Shown: in pieces, positions 26,889-36,416 of the stretch
Position numbering within the stretch: position 1 is the stretch's first letter
Layout: each line of letters starts with the position of its first letter
Assembly: GCA_026399475.1 (NCBI GenBank)
Contig: JAPLQY010000014.1
Location: forward strand, 17,396 to 81,395
Source of the DNA: Rhodocyclales bacterium
GTDB taxonomy: Bacteria; Pseudomonadota; Gammaproteobacteria; Burkholderiales; Rhodocyclaceae
Length of the DNA: 64,000 bases
Direction: 5' to 3'
Notes under the pieces: generated by a model
The model's database searches: none
The model's input: the letters and a program-made list of their open reading frames with translations, nothing else
Told to the model about the DNA's origin: nothing
Translations under genes and position numbers: made by a program

Positions 26889-27469
26889 GGCTGCTTTTCC
26901 TCGGCATCCTGTGTGCTGCGCTGCTGGCTTCAGCGCGGGCCGACGACACCCCGGCGACAGGCACGGCTGCCGAAACCCGGCCGGCGCTGGTGGCCAACCC
27001 GACGCGCCTGGGCTACGCCTTCGAGCAGCCGGAGATACTCATCCGCCAGCGCCTGTTTGGCCTGGCGCACGGGATGTCCTTGCTGGCGGCGTCCTGTCTC
27101 GATCTGCCCGAGCATTCGAAGCCGATACAGGACGCCTATGCAACCTGGCATGCAAGGCAGGGCAAAGCGATCGAAGCCCTGGCGCAGGATCTCGCCCTTT
27201 ACTACTTCGGTCCGCGCGCGCCCGAGGCTCAATGGCAGGATCTGGCGCGGGCCATGAACCTCAACGACAGCATCCAGCCTTCCCTCGGCGAGGTCAGCCT
27301 GCAGGACGCCTGCGCCAGCCTGCCCGAGGCGATCACCCGGCCGCGCTATGAACTTGACAAGCTCCTGGCGGAAGCCGCTGCGCCCTTGACGGGGCCGGTC
27401 GCGGCGCCCGCCAACCCGCCAGCCGTGCCGGCATCCGCCGCCGTCGAACCGCCGACGCCCGCCCAATGA
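26885..27469 (+). CDS. Exported protein of unknown function
   Basis: I do not recognise a family for this 194-residue protein. It begins with a clear signal peptide ([19 protein letters not shown], cleavage near DD) and the mature part is predicted mostly helical. It has two cysteines (in AASCLDLP and LQDACASLP) that could form a disulfide, and a proline/alanine-rich tail. It starts at a GTG overlapping the thiG stop, and its own stop overlaps trmB by 4 bp (ATGA). A periplasmic or envelope role is inferred from the signal peptide only. Confidence 0.75.
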   Translation: MRLLFLGILCAALLASARADDTPATGTAAETRPALVANPTRLGYAFEQPEILIRQRLFGLAHGMSLLAASCLDLPEHSKPIQDAYATWHARQGKAIEALAQDLALYYFGPRAPEAQWQDLARAMNLNDSIQPSLGEVSLQDACASLPEAITRPRYELDKLLAEAAAPLTGPVAAPANPPAVPASAAVEPPTPAQ

Positions 27470-28176
27470 GCGACACCGACGACGGCGAAGCCACGGCATC
27501 CGGACGCCGCGACAGCCACATCCGCAGCTTCGTCCTGCGCCAGGGACGCGTCTCGGATGCCCAGCGCCGTTTTCACGAAGAAGGCATGCCGCGCTGGGGC
27601 ATCCCCTATCGGCCGACCGCGCTCGACCTTGACGCCGTCTTCGGTCGCAGGGCGCCGAGAATTCTCGAAATCGGCTGCGGCATGGGCGAAACAACGGCGG
27701 CCATCGCGGCTGAACATCCGCAAAACGACTATCTCGGCATCGAGGTGCACACGCCCGGCGTCGGCAGCCTGTTGAAGGAGATTGCCACGCGCGAACTCTC
27801 CAACCTGCGTGTGATCCAGCACGATGCCGTCGAGGTGGCAGGCAACATGATTGCAGCGGATTCGCTTTCCGGCATTCATGTTTTCTTTCCCGATCCCTGG
27901 CCGAAAAAGCGCCAGCAGAAGCGACGCCTGATCCAGCCCGAATTCGTCAAGCTGCTGGCAACACGACTGGCGCCGAACGGATATTTGCACTGTGCCACCG
28001 ACTGGGAAGATTATGCCCATCAAATGCTGGCGGTACTTTCCGGCGAAGAACGGCTGGTGAATATGGGCAATGGCTTCGCGCCCCGGCCACCCTACCGGCC
28101 GCAGACCAAGTTCGAGACCCGGGGCTTGAGGCTGGGTCACGGCGTCTGGGATGTCGTGTTCCGCCGCAGGACCTAG
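27466..28176 (+). CDS. trmB: tRNA (guanine-N7-)-methyltransferase
   Basis: A 236-residue class I SAM-dependent enzyme that methylates G46 in the variable loop of tRNAs. Motif I is [10 protein letters not shown], and the family-specific [20 protein letters not shown] is intact; it carries the catalytic Asp and tRNA-binding basic residues. The ATG overlaps the stop of the preceding gene, which indicates coupling. nnrS follows after 6 bp. Confidence 0.95.
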   Translation: MSDTDDGEATASGRRDSHIRSFVLRQGRVSDAQRRFHEEGMPRWGIPYRPTALDLDAVFGRRAPRILEIGCGMGETTAAIAAEHPQNDYLGIEVHTPGVGSLLKEIATRELSNLRVIQHDAVEVAGNMIAADSLSGIHVFFPDPWPKKRQQKRRLIQPEFVKLLATRLAPNGYLHCATDWEDYAHQMLAVLSGEERLVNMGNGFAPRPPYRPQTKFETRGLRLGHGVWDVVFRRRT

Positions 28177-28182
28177 AGCCCC

Positions 28183-29370
28183 TTGGCTGGCGACAGCACG
28201 CGCAAGTTCATGGGCGTCTCGGCGCATCCTTTCTGGCTGGTCGGCTTCCGTCCATTTTTTTCGCTGGCCTGCCTCTCGGGACTCAGTTTGCCGCTGCTCT
28301 GGGTGATGATTTATCTCGGCGCCTGGCCTGCGCCCGCGTCTTCCTTCGCGACGGTGCAGTGGCACGCCCATGAAATGTTCTTCGGCTTCGGCTGGGCCGT
28401 GCTCGGCGGCTTCCTGCTGACCTCGACCAAGAACTGGGTGCAGATTCGCGGTTATCACGGCGCTGCACTGATTTACCTGATGGCGGCCTGGCTGTTCGAG
28501 CGCGCTGGAATGTGGTTCGGCGGGCGCTGGCCCGTCTTCCTGTTTGAATTGTCGAACACGCTGTTCCTCGGCTCGATTGTCGCCATGCTGGTGTGGACCC
28601 TGGTTTGCCACCGCAAGGACGACAGCTACCGCGACAATTATTTCTTCCTGCTGATCCTCCCCGCCTTCCTGATCGCCAAGCAACTGATGCTGAGTGTCGA
28701 TCACTTCCAGATCGGCATCAGCATGGCCACCGGCCTGTTCCGCGTGGCATTCCTGGTCATGCTGGAACGCACCCTGACCCAGTTCATGAAGGGCATATTC
28801 CAGACGGACATCCTGCGCAATGCGGTGCTGGATCGCGCCATCAAGCTGCTCGGACTGCTGCTGGTTGGCGCCGGGCTGATGCCACCGCCGCTGGCCGGCT
28901 GGCTTTCATTGCTGCTGGCGCTGTTGCTGGCCGGCAGGTTCTTCTTCTGGAAGCCGCAACTGGCCATGCAGCGGCTCGATCTCGGTATCATGTACCTGGG
29001 CTACATCGCCATCGTGCTGCAACTGCTGGTCGAGTTCCTCGGCCAGGTCGTGCAACCGGCATGGGTCGGCGCATTCTCGATGCATGTGTTCGCGCTCGGC
29101 GTCATGGGCCTGATCATCCCCGCCATGCTGATTCGGATATCGAAGGGGCATACCGGCCGCAAAGTCGTCTTCGACGCCGGCGACAAACTCGTGCTCTGGA
29201 TCATGATCACCGCCTTTCTGTTGCGCGTCGTTGCGCCGCAGATCCATCCCGCGGCCTACGCCCTCTGGCTGGTCCTCGCCGCCGCCGGCTGGCTGGCCGG
29301 CTTCGGGATACTGGCGTGGCGCCTGATCCCCTTTCTGTTGCAAGCCAGGGTGGATGGCAAGGAGCACTAG
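28183..29370 (+). CDS. nnrS: NnrS family protein
   Basis: A 395-residue polytopic membrane protein with about 12 helices, beginning near AHPFWLVGFRPFF, a diagnostic NnrS opening, followed by WHAHEMFFGFGWAVLGGF. NnrS is a haem/copper-containing membrane protein linked to protection from nitrosative stress in denitrifiers. The start is a TTG; an ATG nine codons on (MGVSAHP) is the alternative. No nitrite or NO reductase gene is adjacent here, so its context gives no direct support for denitrification. Confidence 0.9.
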   Translation: MAGDSTRKFMGVSAHPFWLVGFRPFFSLACLSGLSLPLLWVMIYLGAWPAPASSFATVQWHAHEMFFGFGWAVLGGFLLTSTKNWVQIRGYHGAALIYLMAAWLFERAGMWFGGRWPVFLFELSNTLFLGSIVAMLVWTLVCHRKDDSYRDNYFFLLILPAFLIAKQLMLSVDHFQIGISMATGLFRVAFLVMLERTLTQFMKGIFQTDILRNAVLDRAIKLLGLLLVGAGLMPPPLAGWLSLLLALLLAGRFFFWKPQLAMQRLDLGIMYLGYIAIVLQLLVEFLGQVVQPAWVGAFSMHVFALGVMGLIIPAMLIRISKGHTGRKVVFDAGDKLVLWIMITAFLLRVVAPQIHPAAYALWLVLAAAGWLAGFGILAWRLIPFLLQARVDGKEH

Positions 29371-29543
29371 AGCCGGGTCGCAAGCTCTTCGACGATGACC
29401 GGCTGTCATGTCGAAAGCAGTACCAGCAATCGCCATCAGCATATTGCCTCGCGAATTGAATATCCATTGGCCTTCAACGGGAATTACAATCAACGTGGTT
29501 GTGACGAGATTTCCGAAGATTCGACGCGAAGACAAACCCGTTC

Positions 29544-31247
29544 ATGAACGCACACAAAACCGCCAAGAGGCGCTCAGTTGCCCGATATCCCTGCAGTGCC
29601 GCAGCTTGGGCCATTGCGTCGATTCTGCTGCCGGGCTTTGCCACCTCCGCCAGCGCCCAGTCTCCTTCGATCGAATTCGAATCCCGCCAGAAACCTGAGG
29701 CGGCACCCGTCACGCCCGTCCCGCTGGTCGATCGCAAGAGCCTCGCGGCACAGGTCTCCGGCTTCGACAAGGTCACCATCAAAGGCTTCCGGTTCATCGG
29801 CGCGCGCATCATCGCCGCCGAAACTTTGGCCGCGGAACTGGCGCCCTTTTCCGGTCGCGAACTGTCGGTCGACGATCTGTACCGCGCCGCGCTGGAGGTC
29901 GCCCGCAGCTACCTGCGTCAGGGCAGCATGGCGCGAGTCCGGGTTGCGGCGGTTTCTGTCGCCGACGGCATTGCCGAGATCGAGATCCAGGAACTGCGTG
30001 TCGGACAGGTACGGGTTGAACTGCCTGCCGACACGCGCGTTGCACCGGAACTCGTCGAACGCTTCGTCACCCGCGGATTGGCGCCCGGCCAGCCTGTCCC
30101 CCTGGCGCGACTGGAAGACGCTATCGCGCTGCTCAACGGCCAGCCCGGGATTGCCGCCGCCATTGCCCTCGATCAGGGTAGGGGCGCAGACGAAGTGGAT
30201 GTCACTGTGCGCATCCAGGATCGCCCGCTGCTCTCGGGCCGAATGTCGCTCGATAACCACGGCCTGCGCGAGATCGGCCAGGATCGGCTGGGCCTGTCGC
30301 TGCGCGCGAGCAATGCCTTCGGCTGGGCCGAACGATTCGCCATCGACCTCGAGAAAACCGCCGGCAGCGAGCTGGTCGCCCCCTCGTTCAGCGTGGCGCT
30401 GCCGTCGGCCGGCATGCGCGCCGGCCTCGAAGCCACCCAGGCGAGCTATCAGGCCAAACGTGTCGGCGCGGCGCTCGAATTGAAGGGCGATTTCCAGCGC
30501 TGGAGGGCATTCCTGCAGCACCGCTGGTGGCAGGCGCCCGGCTTCGTCCTGAACGCCGATTACGCCCTGCTGCGCACGTCCTATCATGACGATTCGCTTT
30601 TCGGCGAACTGCGACGACGGCGCGTTTCGGGTGTCAGCCTCAATCTCGCCGGCCTGGCCAGGAGCGATAGCGCCCTCACCCGCTTCGGCCTCGACATCGA
30701 GCGCGGCACAACCGATCTCTCGGCCAATGCAGCCGATCAGGCCGCGGACGCAATTTCCGCAAAGATCCACGGCGGCTTCTGGAAGCTGCGCTGGAATCTT
30801 GGCCACGAGCGCCCGCTGGGACCGGGCACGATCGTACTGCGCGCCCGCGGCCAATGGGCCGATCGCAATCTCGACGGAACCCAGCAATTCGCCCTCGGCG
30901 GCGTCGCGCAGGTACGCGCCTGGCCGACGGCCGAAGCGCTCGGCGACGGCGGCTGGATCGCCAGCGCCGAATGGCGGCAACCGGTCGCCGCCGACTTCGA
31001 CGGTCGCCTGTTCGTCGATACCGGCAGCGTGCAGCGCAATGCGAAGCCCTGGGCCGACCAGCGCAATCGATATGAACTCTCGGCCGTGGGTGCCGGCCTG
31101 AGCTGGCGAATGCCGGAGAACTTCCGCTTCAGCACCGACCTTGCCCGTCAATGGGGCGGCAATGCAGGCCGCAATACCGACGGCACCGACAGCGACGGTC
31201 GCAACAACCGCTGGCGCCTGTGGCTGGCCCTGAACCGCGAGTTCTGA
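29544..31247 (+). CDS. Two-partner secretion transporter (TpsB; ShlB/FhaC family)
   Basis: A 567-residue Omp85-superfamily outer-membrane protein. A signal peptide ends near SASA (about 39), and a POTRA domain lies at about 75-150 (VTIKGFRFIGARII to GIAEIEIQELRVG). A 16-strand barrel follows. The conserved L6 motif appears as FALGGVAQVRAWP with the later GDGGW, and the chain ends in Phe (LWLALNREF). It should export TpsA proteins from the periplasm to the surface. Two small proteins with TPS secretion domains are encoded directly downstream on the same strand and are the obvious cargoes. Confidence 0.93.
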   Translation: MNAHKTAKRRSVARYPCSAAAWAIASILLPGFATSASAQSPSIEFESRQKPEAAPVTPVPLVDRKSLAAQVSGFDKVTIKGFRFIGARIIAAETLAAELAPFSGRELSVDDLYRAALEVARSYLRQGSMARVRVAAVSVADGIAEIEIQELRVGQVRVELPADTRVAPELVERFVTRGLAPGQPVPLARLEDAIALLNGQPGIAAAIALDQGRGADEVDVTVRIQDRPLLSGRMSLDNHGLREIGQDRLGLSLRASNAFGWAERFAIDLEKTAGSELVAPSFSVALPSAGMRAGLEATQASYQAKRVGAALELKGDFQRWRAFLQHRWWQAPGFVLNADYALLRTSYHDDSLFGELRRRRVSGVSLNLAGLARSDSALTRFGLDIERGTTDLSANAADQAADAISAKIHGGFWKLRWNLGHERPLGPGTIVLRARGQWADRNLDGTQQFALGGVAQVRAWPTAEALGDGGWIASAEWRQPVAADFDGRLFVDTGSVQRNAKPWADQRNRYELSAVGAGLSWRMPENFRFSTDLARQWGGNAGRNTDGTDSDGRNNRWRLWLALNREF

Positions 31248-31309
31248 GCGGGAGTATCATCTGCCTTGTAGGCCGTACTGGCTGGTTCTGCCCGATGGAG
31301 AATTGCCTC

Positions 31310-31840
31310 ATGAAACTCCGGCACCTCGCGATACTTTCCTCCGCCGTTTGCATCGCCTTGCCTGCGTTAGCGGCTCCCACCGCGCCGGTCGTGGCAAGCG
31401 GCACCGCCACCTTCAATCAGCCCGGCAATGTCCTGACTGTTACCAACAGCAACGGCGCCATCATCAACTGGAGCAGCTTCAACATCGCGCCCGGTCAAGC
31501 CGTGCAATTCGTGCAGCCCTCGACATCCAGCGCGGTTCTCAACCGGGTAATGAATGACCCATCGGCCATCATCGGGAAGCTTAGTTCCAACGGTCGTGTC
31601 TGGCTGGTGAATCCGGCCGGCATCATCGTCGGACCTGGCGGCCGAATCAATACCAACGCCATTGTCAGGCTGCCCGCCCCGACTTCCGCGCTGACCCTGC
31701 CTCCGGGGGTGGCCACGGCCGCCTTGCCGTCACGGGCAGTTGCGCCCGCCGCCGGCCTGGTCAATGCAGGCCGCATGGTCGATGGCGCCGTCACGCTGCG
31801 CATGTCGCTGGTCGACGCGTCTCCGATCGTCCTGCGTTGA
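31310..31840 (+). CDS. Short TpsA-like secreted protein 1
   Basis: This 176-residue protein starts with a signal peptide (MKLRHLAILSSAVCIALPAL). A filamentous-haemagglutinin-type TPS secretion domain follows: GTATFNQPGNVLTVTNSN, INWSSFNIAPGQAVQFVQP, and the landmark NPAGIIVGPGG (NPNGI in the family). Typical TpsA proteins exceed 1000 residues with long beta-helix repeats. Here only a short linker and a C-terminal tail, LRMSLVDASPIVLR, follow. The same tail occurs in the next gene. GGAG lies 9 nt before the ATG. It is probably secreted by the TpsB just upstream. Function unknown. Confidence 0.82.
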   Translation: MKLRHLAILSSAVCIALPALAAPTAPVVASGTATFNQPGNVLTVTNSNGAIINWSSFNIAPGQAVQFVQPSTSSAVLNRVMNDPSAIIGKLSSNGRVWLVNPAGIIVGPGGRINTNAIVRLPAPTSALTLPPGVATAALPSRAVAPAAGLVNAGRMVDGAVTLRMSLVDASPIVLR

Positions 31841-31875
31841 CCTGTGTGCAATCTCGGCCCGCCGTGGAATACACG

Positions 31876-32832
31876 ATGAAAACCCTGTTGATCAATCTGC
31901 TGGCAGGCACAATGGCCCTCGCCGGCCCTGCCTGGGCCGTCGACCTGCCGACAGGGGCCGCTGTTCAGGCCGGCTCGGCTACATTCAGCCAGGCAGGCAA
32001 TGCCCTGACGGTGACCAACAGCAACCGCGCCATCATCAACTGGACCAGCTTCAGCGTCGGCGCCGGCGGCTCGGTCCAGTTCGTGCAGCCGGGCGCCAGT
32101 TCGGCGGTCCTGAACCGGGTCGTGGCCGCGAACCCGTCGCTGATTTACGGTCCGGTCACCTCCAATGGCCAGGTCTTCCTCGTCAATCCGAACGGGATTA
32201 TTGTCGGGCCAAGCGGCAGGATAGATGCGGCAGGGATATTTCTTTCCACCGGCAATATTTCGAACGCTGATTTTCTGGGCGGCAGCATCCGCTTTGAGCC
32301 ACCGACCGCCAGCACTCCGATCGTCATTTCGGGCCGAGTTGAAGCCACAGACAGGCTGGACATCAAGGCGTCTTCCCTGGATTGTTCGAATTGCACACTT
32401 GTTGCACCAACCATCAGTCTCGACACCGGAACTGCTCTACCGCCAACCCAAGTGCCTACGCTCCCAGTGATCCCCCCGGTGCTCTCACTTCCGGCCCTGC
32501 CCCCGACCGGCAACATCACCGTCGGCGGATCGGTGACTCTGACGGCCGGGACTGTCAACATCCAACAAAGCACGCAGAAACTGCTGCAGCGGACCGGGGG
32601 GGCGATTTCCCTCCGCAGTCCGGTGGCACCAGGCCCGATCGCCCCAATGCCTCAGGGAGCGTTGACTCTCACGGCCACGCCGCCCGCGACAAATGCGCCC
32701 GTGGTGGTGACAGCTCCATTGCCCGTGCGACGGGCAGCGCCGGCCGTCAGCTTGAATAGCGGCGGACTGGTGGATGGCGTCGTCACTGTGCGCATGTCGC
32801 TGGTCGACGCGTCGCCGATCACGCTGCGCTGA
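31876..32832 (+). CDS. Short TpsA-like secreted protein 2
   Basis: A 318-residue paralogue of the preceding protein. It has a signal peptide (MKTLLINLLAGTMALAGPAW), a TPS domain with SATFSQAGNALTVTNSN and NPNGIIVGPSG, then a short beta-rich segment (ISTGN-like turns, VEATDRLDIKASSLDCSNC) and a proline/threonine-rich region. The tail VRMSLVDASPITLR is nearly identical to that of protein 1. A cysteine pair (DCSNC) is present. It appears to be a tandem duplicate that kept or gained more of the beta-helix portion. Likely cargo of the adjacent TpsB. Confidence 0.82.
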   Translation: MKTLLINLLAGTMALAGPAWAVDLPTGAAVQAGSATFSQAGNALTVTNSNRAIINWTSFSVGAGGSVQFVQPGASSAVLNRVVAANPSLIYGPVTSNGQVFLVNPNGIIVGPSGRIDAAGIFLSTGNISNADFLGGSIRFEPPTASTPIVISGRVEATDRLDIKASSLDCSNCTLVAPTISLDTGTALPPTQVPTLPVIPPVLSLPALPPTGNITVGGSVTLTAGTVNIQQSTQKLLQRTGGAISLRSPVAPGPIAPMPQGALTLTATPPATNAPVVVTAPLPVRRAAPAVSLNSGGLVDGVVTVRMSLVDASPITLR

Positions 32833-32886
32833 ACCGCTCGCGCAAGGCCGGTGCTCACGCGCCGGGCCGGGATCGCGATCCCTCCT

Positions 32887-34092
32887 TCAGTCCAGAAACC
32901 CCGCCAGCAGTTGATTCAGAAAACGTCGACCGCGTGGCGTGGGACGAATATGTCCCTCCACGGTCTCCAGCAGACCAGCACACCGCGCCGCCAGCGCTGG
33001 CGCTTCGATGGCGGAAAGCGGCAAACCAGTGCGTTCAGTAAATAGCCCGGGCAGGAAGCCCTCGTTCAGGCGCAACGCATTCATCATGAATTCGCCGGGC
33101 AGGTCGGCGCGCGCGACGGGCTGCTGCGTGCTGATGAAGTCGCCACGCGCCGCACCTGCCAGATAGGCGCGAGGATTGCGATGGCGCGCCTCGCGCCAGA
33201 TCGTTTCGTGGTTCGACAGCTTGCTGTGCGCGCCGGCACCGATGCCGAGGTAATCGCCGAAGTTCCAGTAGTTGAGGTTGTGCTGACAGCGCTGGTCAGG
33301 CTTAGCGAAAGCCGATGTCTCATACTGGGTGAAGCCGGCGGCAGCGAGCGATGCTTCGACCATTTCCTGCATGTCGGCGGCCAGGTCATCGTCGGGCAAG
33401 GGGGGCGGCGCGTGGTGGAAGGGCGTGTTCGGTTCCAGCGTCAGGTGATAGGCGGAAACATGGCTGACCCCGGCGCGGATTGCCGTGGCGATGTCCCTTT
33501 CGGCCTCTGCCAGCGTCTGCCGCGGCAGCGCGTACATCAGGTCGAGATTGACGCGCTCGAAATGCTTCAGCGCCAGGTCGATGGCGCGATGCGCCTCGGC
33601 GCTGTCGTGGATGCGACCAAGGGCCGAGAGCTTGGCGTCGTCGAAACTCTGCACGCCGATGGAAAGCCGATTCACTCCGGCTGCGCGGAAGCCGGCAAAC
33701 TTCGCGGCCTCGGCGGTGCCGGGATTGGCTTCCAGCGTGATCTCGGCGCCGGGATGCAGCGGCAGGCGCATGCGGATCGCGGCCAGCAGCGCATCCGCGG
33801 TTTCGGCGCGCATCAGGCTGGGCGTGCCGCCGCCGATGAACACGCTGATCACGGGGCGGTTCCAGATCTGCGGCAGCGCTGCTTCGAGATCGGCAATCAG
33901 CGCCGCGAGATAGGCCACCTCGTCGGCGTCCCCCGTGTCGCTGCGATATTCATGCGAATTGAAATCGCAGTAGGGGCATTTCCTGACGCACCATGGCCAA
34001 TGTACATACAGCGCCAGCGGCGGCGGGGCCGTCAGTCCGGAACCCTCTGCAATCAGTGCGGGTGCGGCAGCGACCGGCTTGATCGGGATCAC
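32887..34092 (-). CDS. hemW: Radical SAM heme chaperone HemW
   Basis: A 401-residue HemN-like radical SAM protein. The cluster motif is CVRKCPYC (CxxxCxxC) in YVHWPWCVRKCPYCDFNS, followed by FIGGGTPSLM and ETSAFAKPDQRCQHNLNYW. HemW binds and transfers haem rather than oxidising coproporphyrinogen, and the short length and lack of an extra N-terminal HemN segment fit HemW. The ATG overlaps the rdgB stop by 4 bp (ATGA), so it is the last gene of a coupled rdgB-hemW pair. A working haem-handling function fits a genome rich in cytochromes, but hemW is widespread. Confidence 0.93.
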   Translation of the reverse strand: MIPIKPVAAAPALIAEGSGLTAPPPLALYVHWPWCVRKCPYCDFNSHEYRSDTGDADEVAYLAALIADLEAALPQIWNRPVISVFIGGGTPSLMRAETADALLAAIRMRLPLHPGAEITLEANPGTAEAAKFAGFRAAGVNRLSIGVQSFDDAKLSALGRIHDSAEAHRAIDLALKHFERVNLDLMYALPRQTLAEAERDIATAIRAGVSHVSAYHLTLEPNTPFHHAPPPLPDDDLAADMQEMVEASLAAAGFTQYETSAFAKPDQRCQHNLNYWNFGDYLGIGAGAHSKLSNHETIWREARHRNPRAYLAGAARGDFISTQQPVARADLPGEFMMNALRLNEGFLPGLFTERTGLPLSAIEAPALAARCAGLLETVEGHIRPTPRGRRFLNQLLAGFLD

Positions 34093-34679
34093 GCCCCGGA
34101 CCGCAGGCGGGCTATAAGTTGCGCCAGCGCCTTGCCGCGATGCGAGCGGCGATTCTTTTCATCGTGGGGCAGTTCGGCCACGGTCATGCCGGTGTCAGGG
34201 ACCAGGAAGTAGGGGTCGTAGCCGAACCCGCCGGCACCACGCGGCGTGTCGACGATCTCGCCATGCCATTCGCCTTCGGCGATCACCGGCTGCGGATCGG
34301 AGGCAGAACGCATCAATACCAGTACCGCGACATAATGCGCGCGGCGGTCGCTTATGCCATTTAGATCAGCCAGCAGCTTGGCATTGTTGCGCTCGTCCGA
34401 CTTCGGTTCGCCGCCGTAGCGGGCCGAGAAGACGCCCGGCGCACCGCCCAATGCCGTCACGCAGAGCCCCGAATCATCGGCCAGCGCCGGCAGACCCGTG
34501 AGCCGCGCAGCATGCCGCGCCTTGGCGATGGCGTTCTCGACGAAGGTGATGTGCGGTTCTGCGGCCTCGGGCACATTGAAGGCCGACTGCGGCAGCACCT
34601 CGAAATCGAAGGGCGCCAACAACTGCCCGAATTCGCGCAGCTTGCCGGGATTGCCGGAGGCGAGGACGAGTTTCTTCAT
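34089..34679 (-). CDS. rdgB: dITP/XTP pyrophosphatase
   Basis: A 196-residue nucleotide house-cleaning enzyme that removes dITP, dXTP and related purines. It has the opening KLVLASGNPGKLREF, FVENAIAKARHAA, LADDSGLCV and GGFGYDPYF, all family landmarks. The ATG at 34679 fixes the canonical start; the frame is open further upstream without homology. It sits 115 bp after rph and overlaps hemW by 4 bp. Confidence 0.96.
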   Translation of the reverse strand: MKKLVLASGNPGKLREFGQLLAPFDFEVLPQSAFNVPEAAEPHITFVENAIAKARHAARLTGLPALADDSGLCVTALGGAPGVFSARYGGEPKSDERNNAKLLADLNGISDRRAHYVAVLVLMRSASDPQPVIAEGEWHGEIVDTPRGAGGFGYDPYFLVPDTGMTVAELPHDEKNRRSHRGKALAQLIARLRSGA

Positions 34680-34794
34680 GCCGCCTCCGCCGGGCCGCCC
34701 CAAGAAGGCGGCAAGCCAACCATCGAAAGCCACGTCAGTGGCTGAACCGGCGTCACCCCCTGCCTTGGGCAGGGGGACGGGAGGATCGTCGTCA

Positions 34795-35523
34795 TCATTC
34801 TGCCAGAGCGGCCTGCTGTGCCTTGACGATGTCGCCGATACCTGCCGCAGCAAGCTCCAGCAGCGTATCGAGTTCGGCACGCGAGAAAGGCGCGCCTTCT
34901 GCCGTGCCCTGCACTTCGATGATGCCGCCACCGGCCGTCATCACCACGTTCATGTCGGTATCGCAGGTCGAATCCTCGGCGTAGTCCAGATCGAGCAAGG
35001 GCACGCCATCGACGATGCCGACCGAAACGGCGGCGACCAGTTCGCGCATCGGGTTGTGCGCCAGCTTGCCGCCGGCGACGAGGGTCGAGAGCGCATCATG
35101 CAGGGCCACGCAGGCGCCGGTGATGGACGCGCAGCGGGTACCGCCGTCGGCTTGCAGCACGTCGCAATCGAGCGTGATCTGACGCTCGCCAAGCGCTGCC
35201 AGATCAGTCACAGCACGCAGACTGCGACCTATCAGGCGCTGGATTTCCTGGGTGCGACCGGACTGTTTGCCCTTCGCTGCTTCACGCGCCGTGCGCGTGT
35301 TGGTCGAGCGCGGCAGCATGCCGTATTCGGCGGTGACCCAGCCGGAGCCCTTGCCGCGCAGAAAGCCGGGCACCGATTCCTCGATGCTGGCGGTGCACAA
35401 CACTTTGGTTGCGCCGAACTCGACCAGCACGCTGCCTTCCGCATGGTGGGTGTAATGGCGGGTGATCCTGAGGCTGCGCAACTGGGACGCTGCACGGTCG
35501 AGGCGTTGATGCGGGTGGGTCAT
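34795..35523 (-). CDS. rph: Ribonuclease PH
   Basis: A 242-residue phosphorolytic 3'-5' exoribonuclease that trims tRNA 3' ends. It shows [44 protein letters not shown] and [19 protein letters not shown], as expected for the hexameric RNase PH. The start overlaps the stop of the PP2C gene by 4 bp. Order kinase-phosphatase-rph-rdgB-hemW suggests one transcript. Confidence 0.97.
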   Translation of the reverse strand: MTHPHQRLDRAASQLRSLRITRHYTHHAEGSVLVEFGATKVLCTASIEESVPGFLRGKGSGWVTAEYGMLPRSTNTRTAREAAKGKQSGRTQEIQRLIGRSLRAVTDLAALGERQITLDCDVLQADGGTRCASITGACVALHDALSTLVAGGKLAHNPMRELVAAVSVGIVDGVPLLDLDYAEDSTCDTDMNVVMTAGGGIIEVQGTAEGAPFSRAELDTLLELAAAGIGDIVKAQQAALAE

Positions 35524-36416
35524 GAGGGTGCTCCATTCGAATTGGGCGGCTGGCGGCGGCGAATTTCAGCAATGGCGCGTTCGATTTCCATTTCGCTGAG
35601 AGGAGCCTCGCCAATGAAGGTGTCGCAAAAAGAAGAATCCGGAGAGGACTTGGCAACCGCAACGGGGGCCTCCCAGCGCATTGCAATCAGGGTCAGATTG
35701 TCGGCTCCGGGACCGGCTGCGTGCTCGGCGGCGTCGAGCAGGTGCGGTACCGAGGTGTCGAGTGGCGCGCGCCCGAGATCGGTCACCAGCTTCTCGCCCA
35801 GAGGTGACCAGGCGCCGTCGGTACACAATGCGATCAGGTCGCCTTCCTGCAGCGGCACCGTGCGCGAAACCTCGATATGCGGCGTCTCGTCGCCGCCGAG
35901 GCAGCTGAAGACGCGGTTGCGCAGCGGGTGGCTGGCGGCTTCGGCATGACTGAGGCTGCCTTCGTCGACCATGCGCTGAACGATGCTGTGGTCGCGGGTA
36001 TGCGCGACGCGGGCCGGTCCCTGGGTATGACCGTGGATCAGGTACAGTCGTGAATCGCCGGCATGTGCCCAGATGGCCTGCCCGTCCTGCACCACGCAGG
36101 CGATGCAGGTGGTGCGCGGCGCCGCGTGGGGCGGAATGCGGCACGCGGCGGCGTAGCGGACGATGGTCTCGTGCGCCTGGTGCAGCGACGCGGCAAGAAA
36201 CCGCCCCGGATCAGCAAGGCGCGCATTCGCTTCCTTGCGAAAACGTTCGGCCACGGTATCGATGGCAATCTGCGCGGCAACTTCGCCCTGCAGATGCCCG
36301 CCCATGCCGTCGGCCACCACCATCAGTACGGCATCGTCGGTTGCCAGCCAGGCGACGCGATCCTGATTGATCTGGCGACCGCCGATACGACTTTCGTGGG
36401 CAATGGTGTAGTTCAT
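35520..36416 (-). CDS. PP2C-type Ser/Thr phosphatase
   Basis: A 298-residue PPM/PP2C phosphatase. Metal-binding and core motifs are visible: [53 protein letters not shown] and a C-terminal GADNLTLI. It is Mn/Mg dependent and cytosolic, with no membrane segment. Its ATG shares one base with the stop of the upstream kinase gene (TGATG), so kinase and phosphatase are translationally coupled and probably act on the same targets. A C-terminal extension of about 60 residues beyond the catalytic core has no recognised motif. Confidence 0.93.
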   Translation of the reverse strand: MNYTIAHESRIGGRQINQDRVAWLATDDAVLMVVADGMGGHLQGEVAAQIAIDTVAERFRKEANARLADPGRFLAASLHQAHETIVRYAAACRIPPHAAPRTTCIACVVQDGQAIWAHAGDSRLYLIHGHTQGPARVAHTRDHSIVQRMVDEGSLSHAEAASHPLRNRVFSCLGGDETPHIEVSRTVPLQEGDLIALCTDGAWSPLGEKLVTDLGRAPLDTSVPHLLDAAEHAAGPGADNLTLIAMRWEAPVAVAKSSPDSSFCDTFIGEAPLSEMEIERAIAEIRRRQPPNSNGAPS

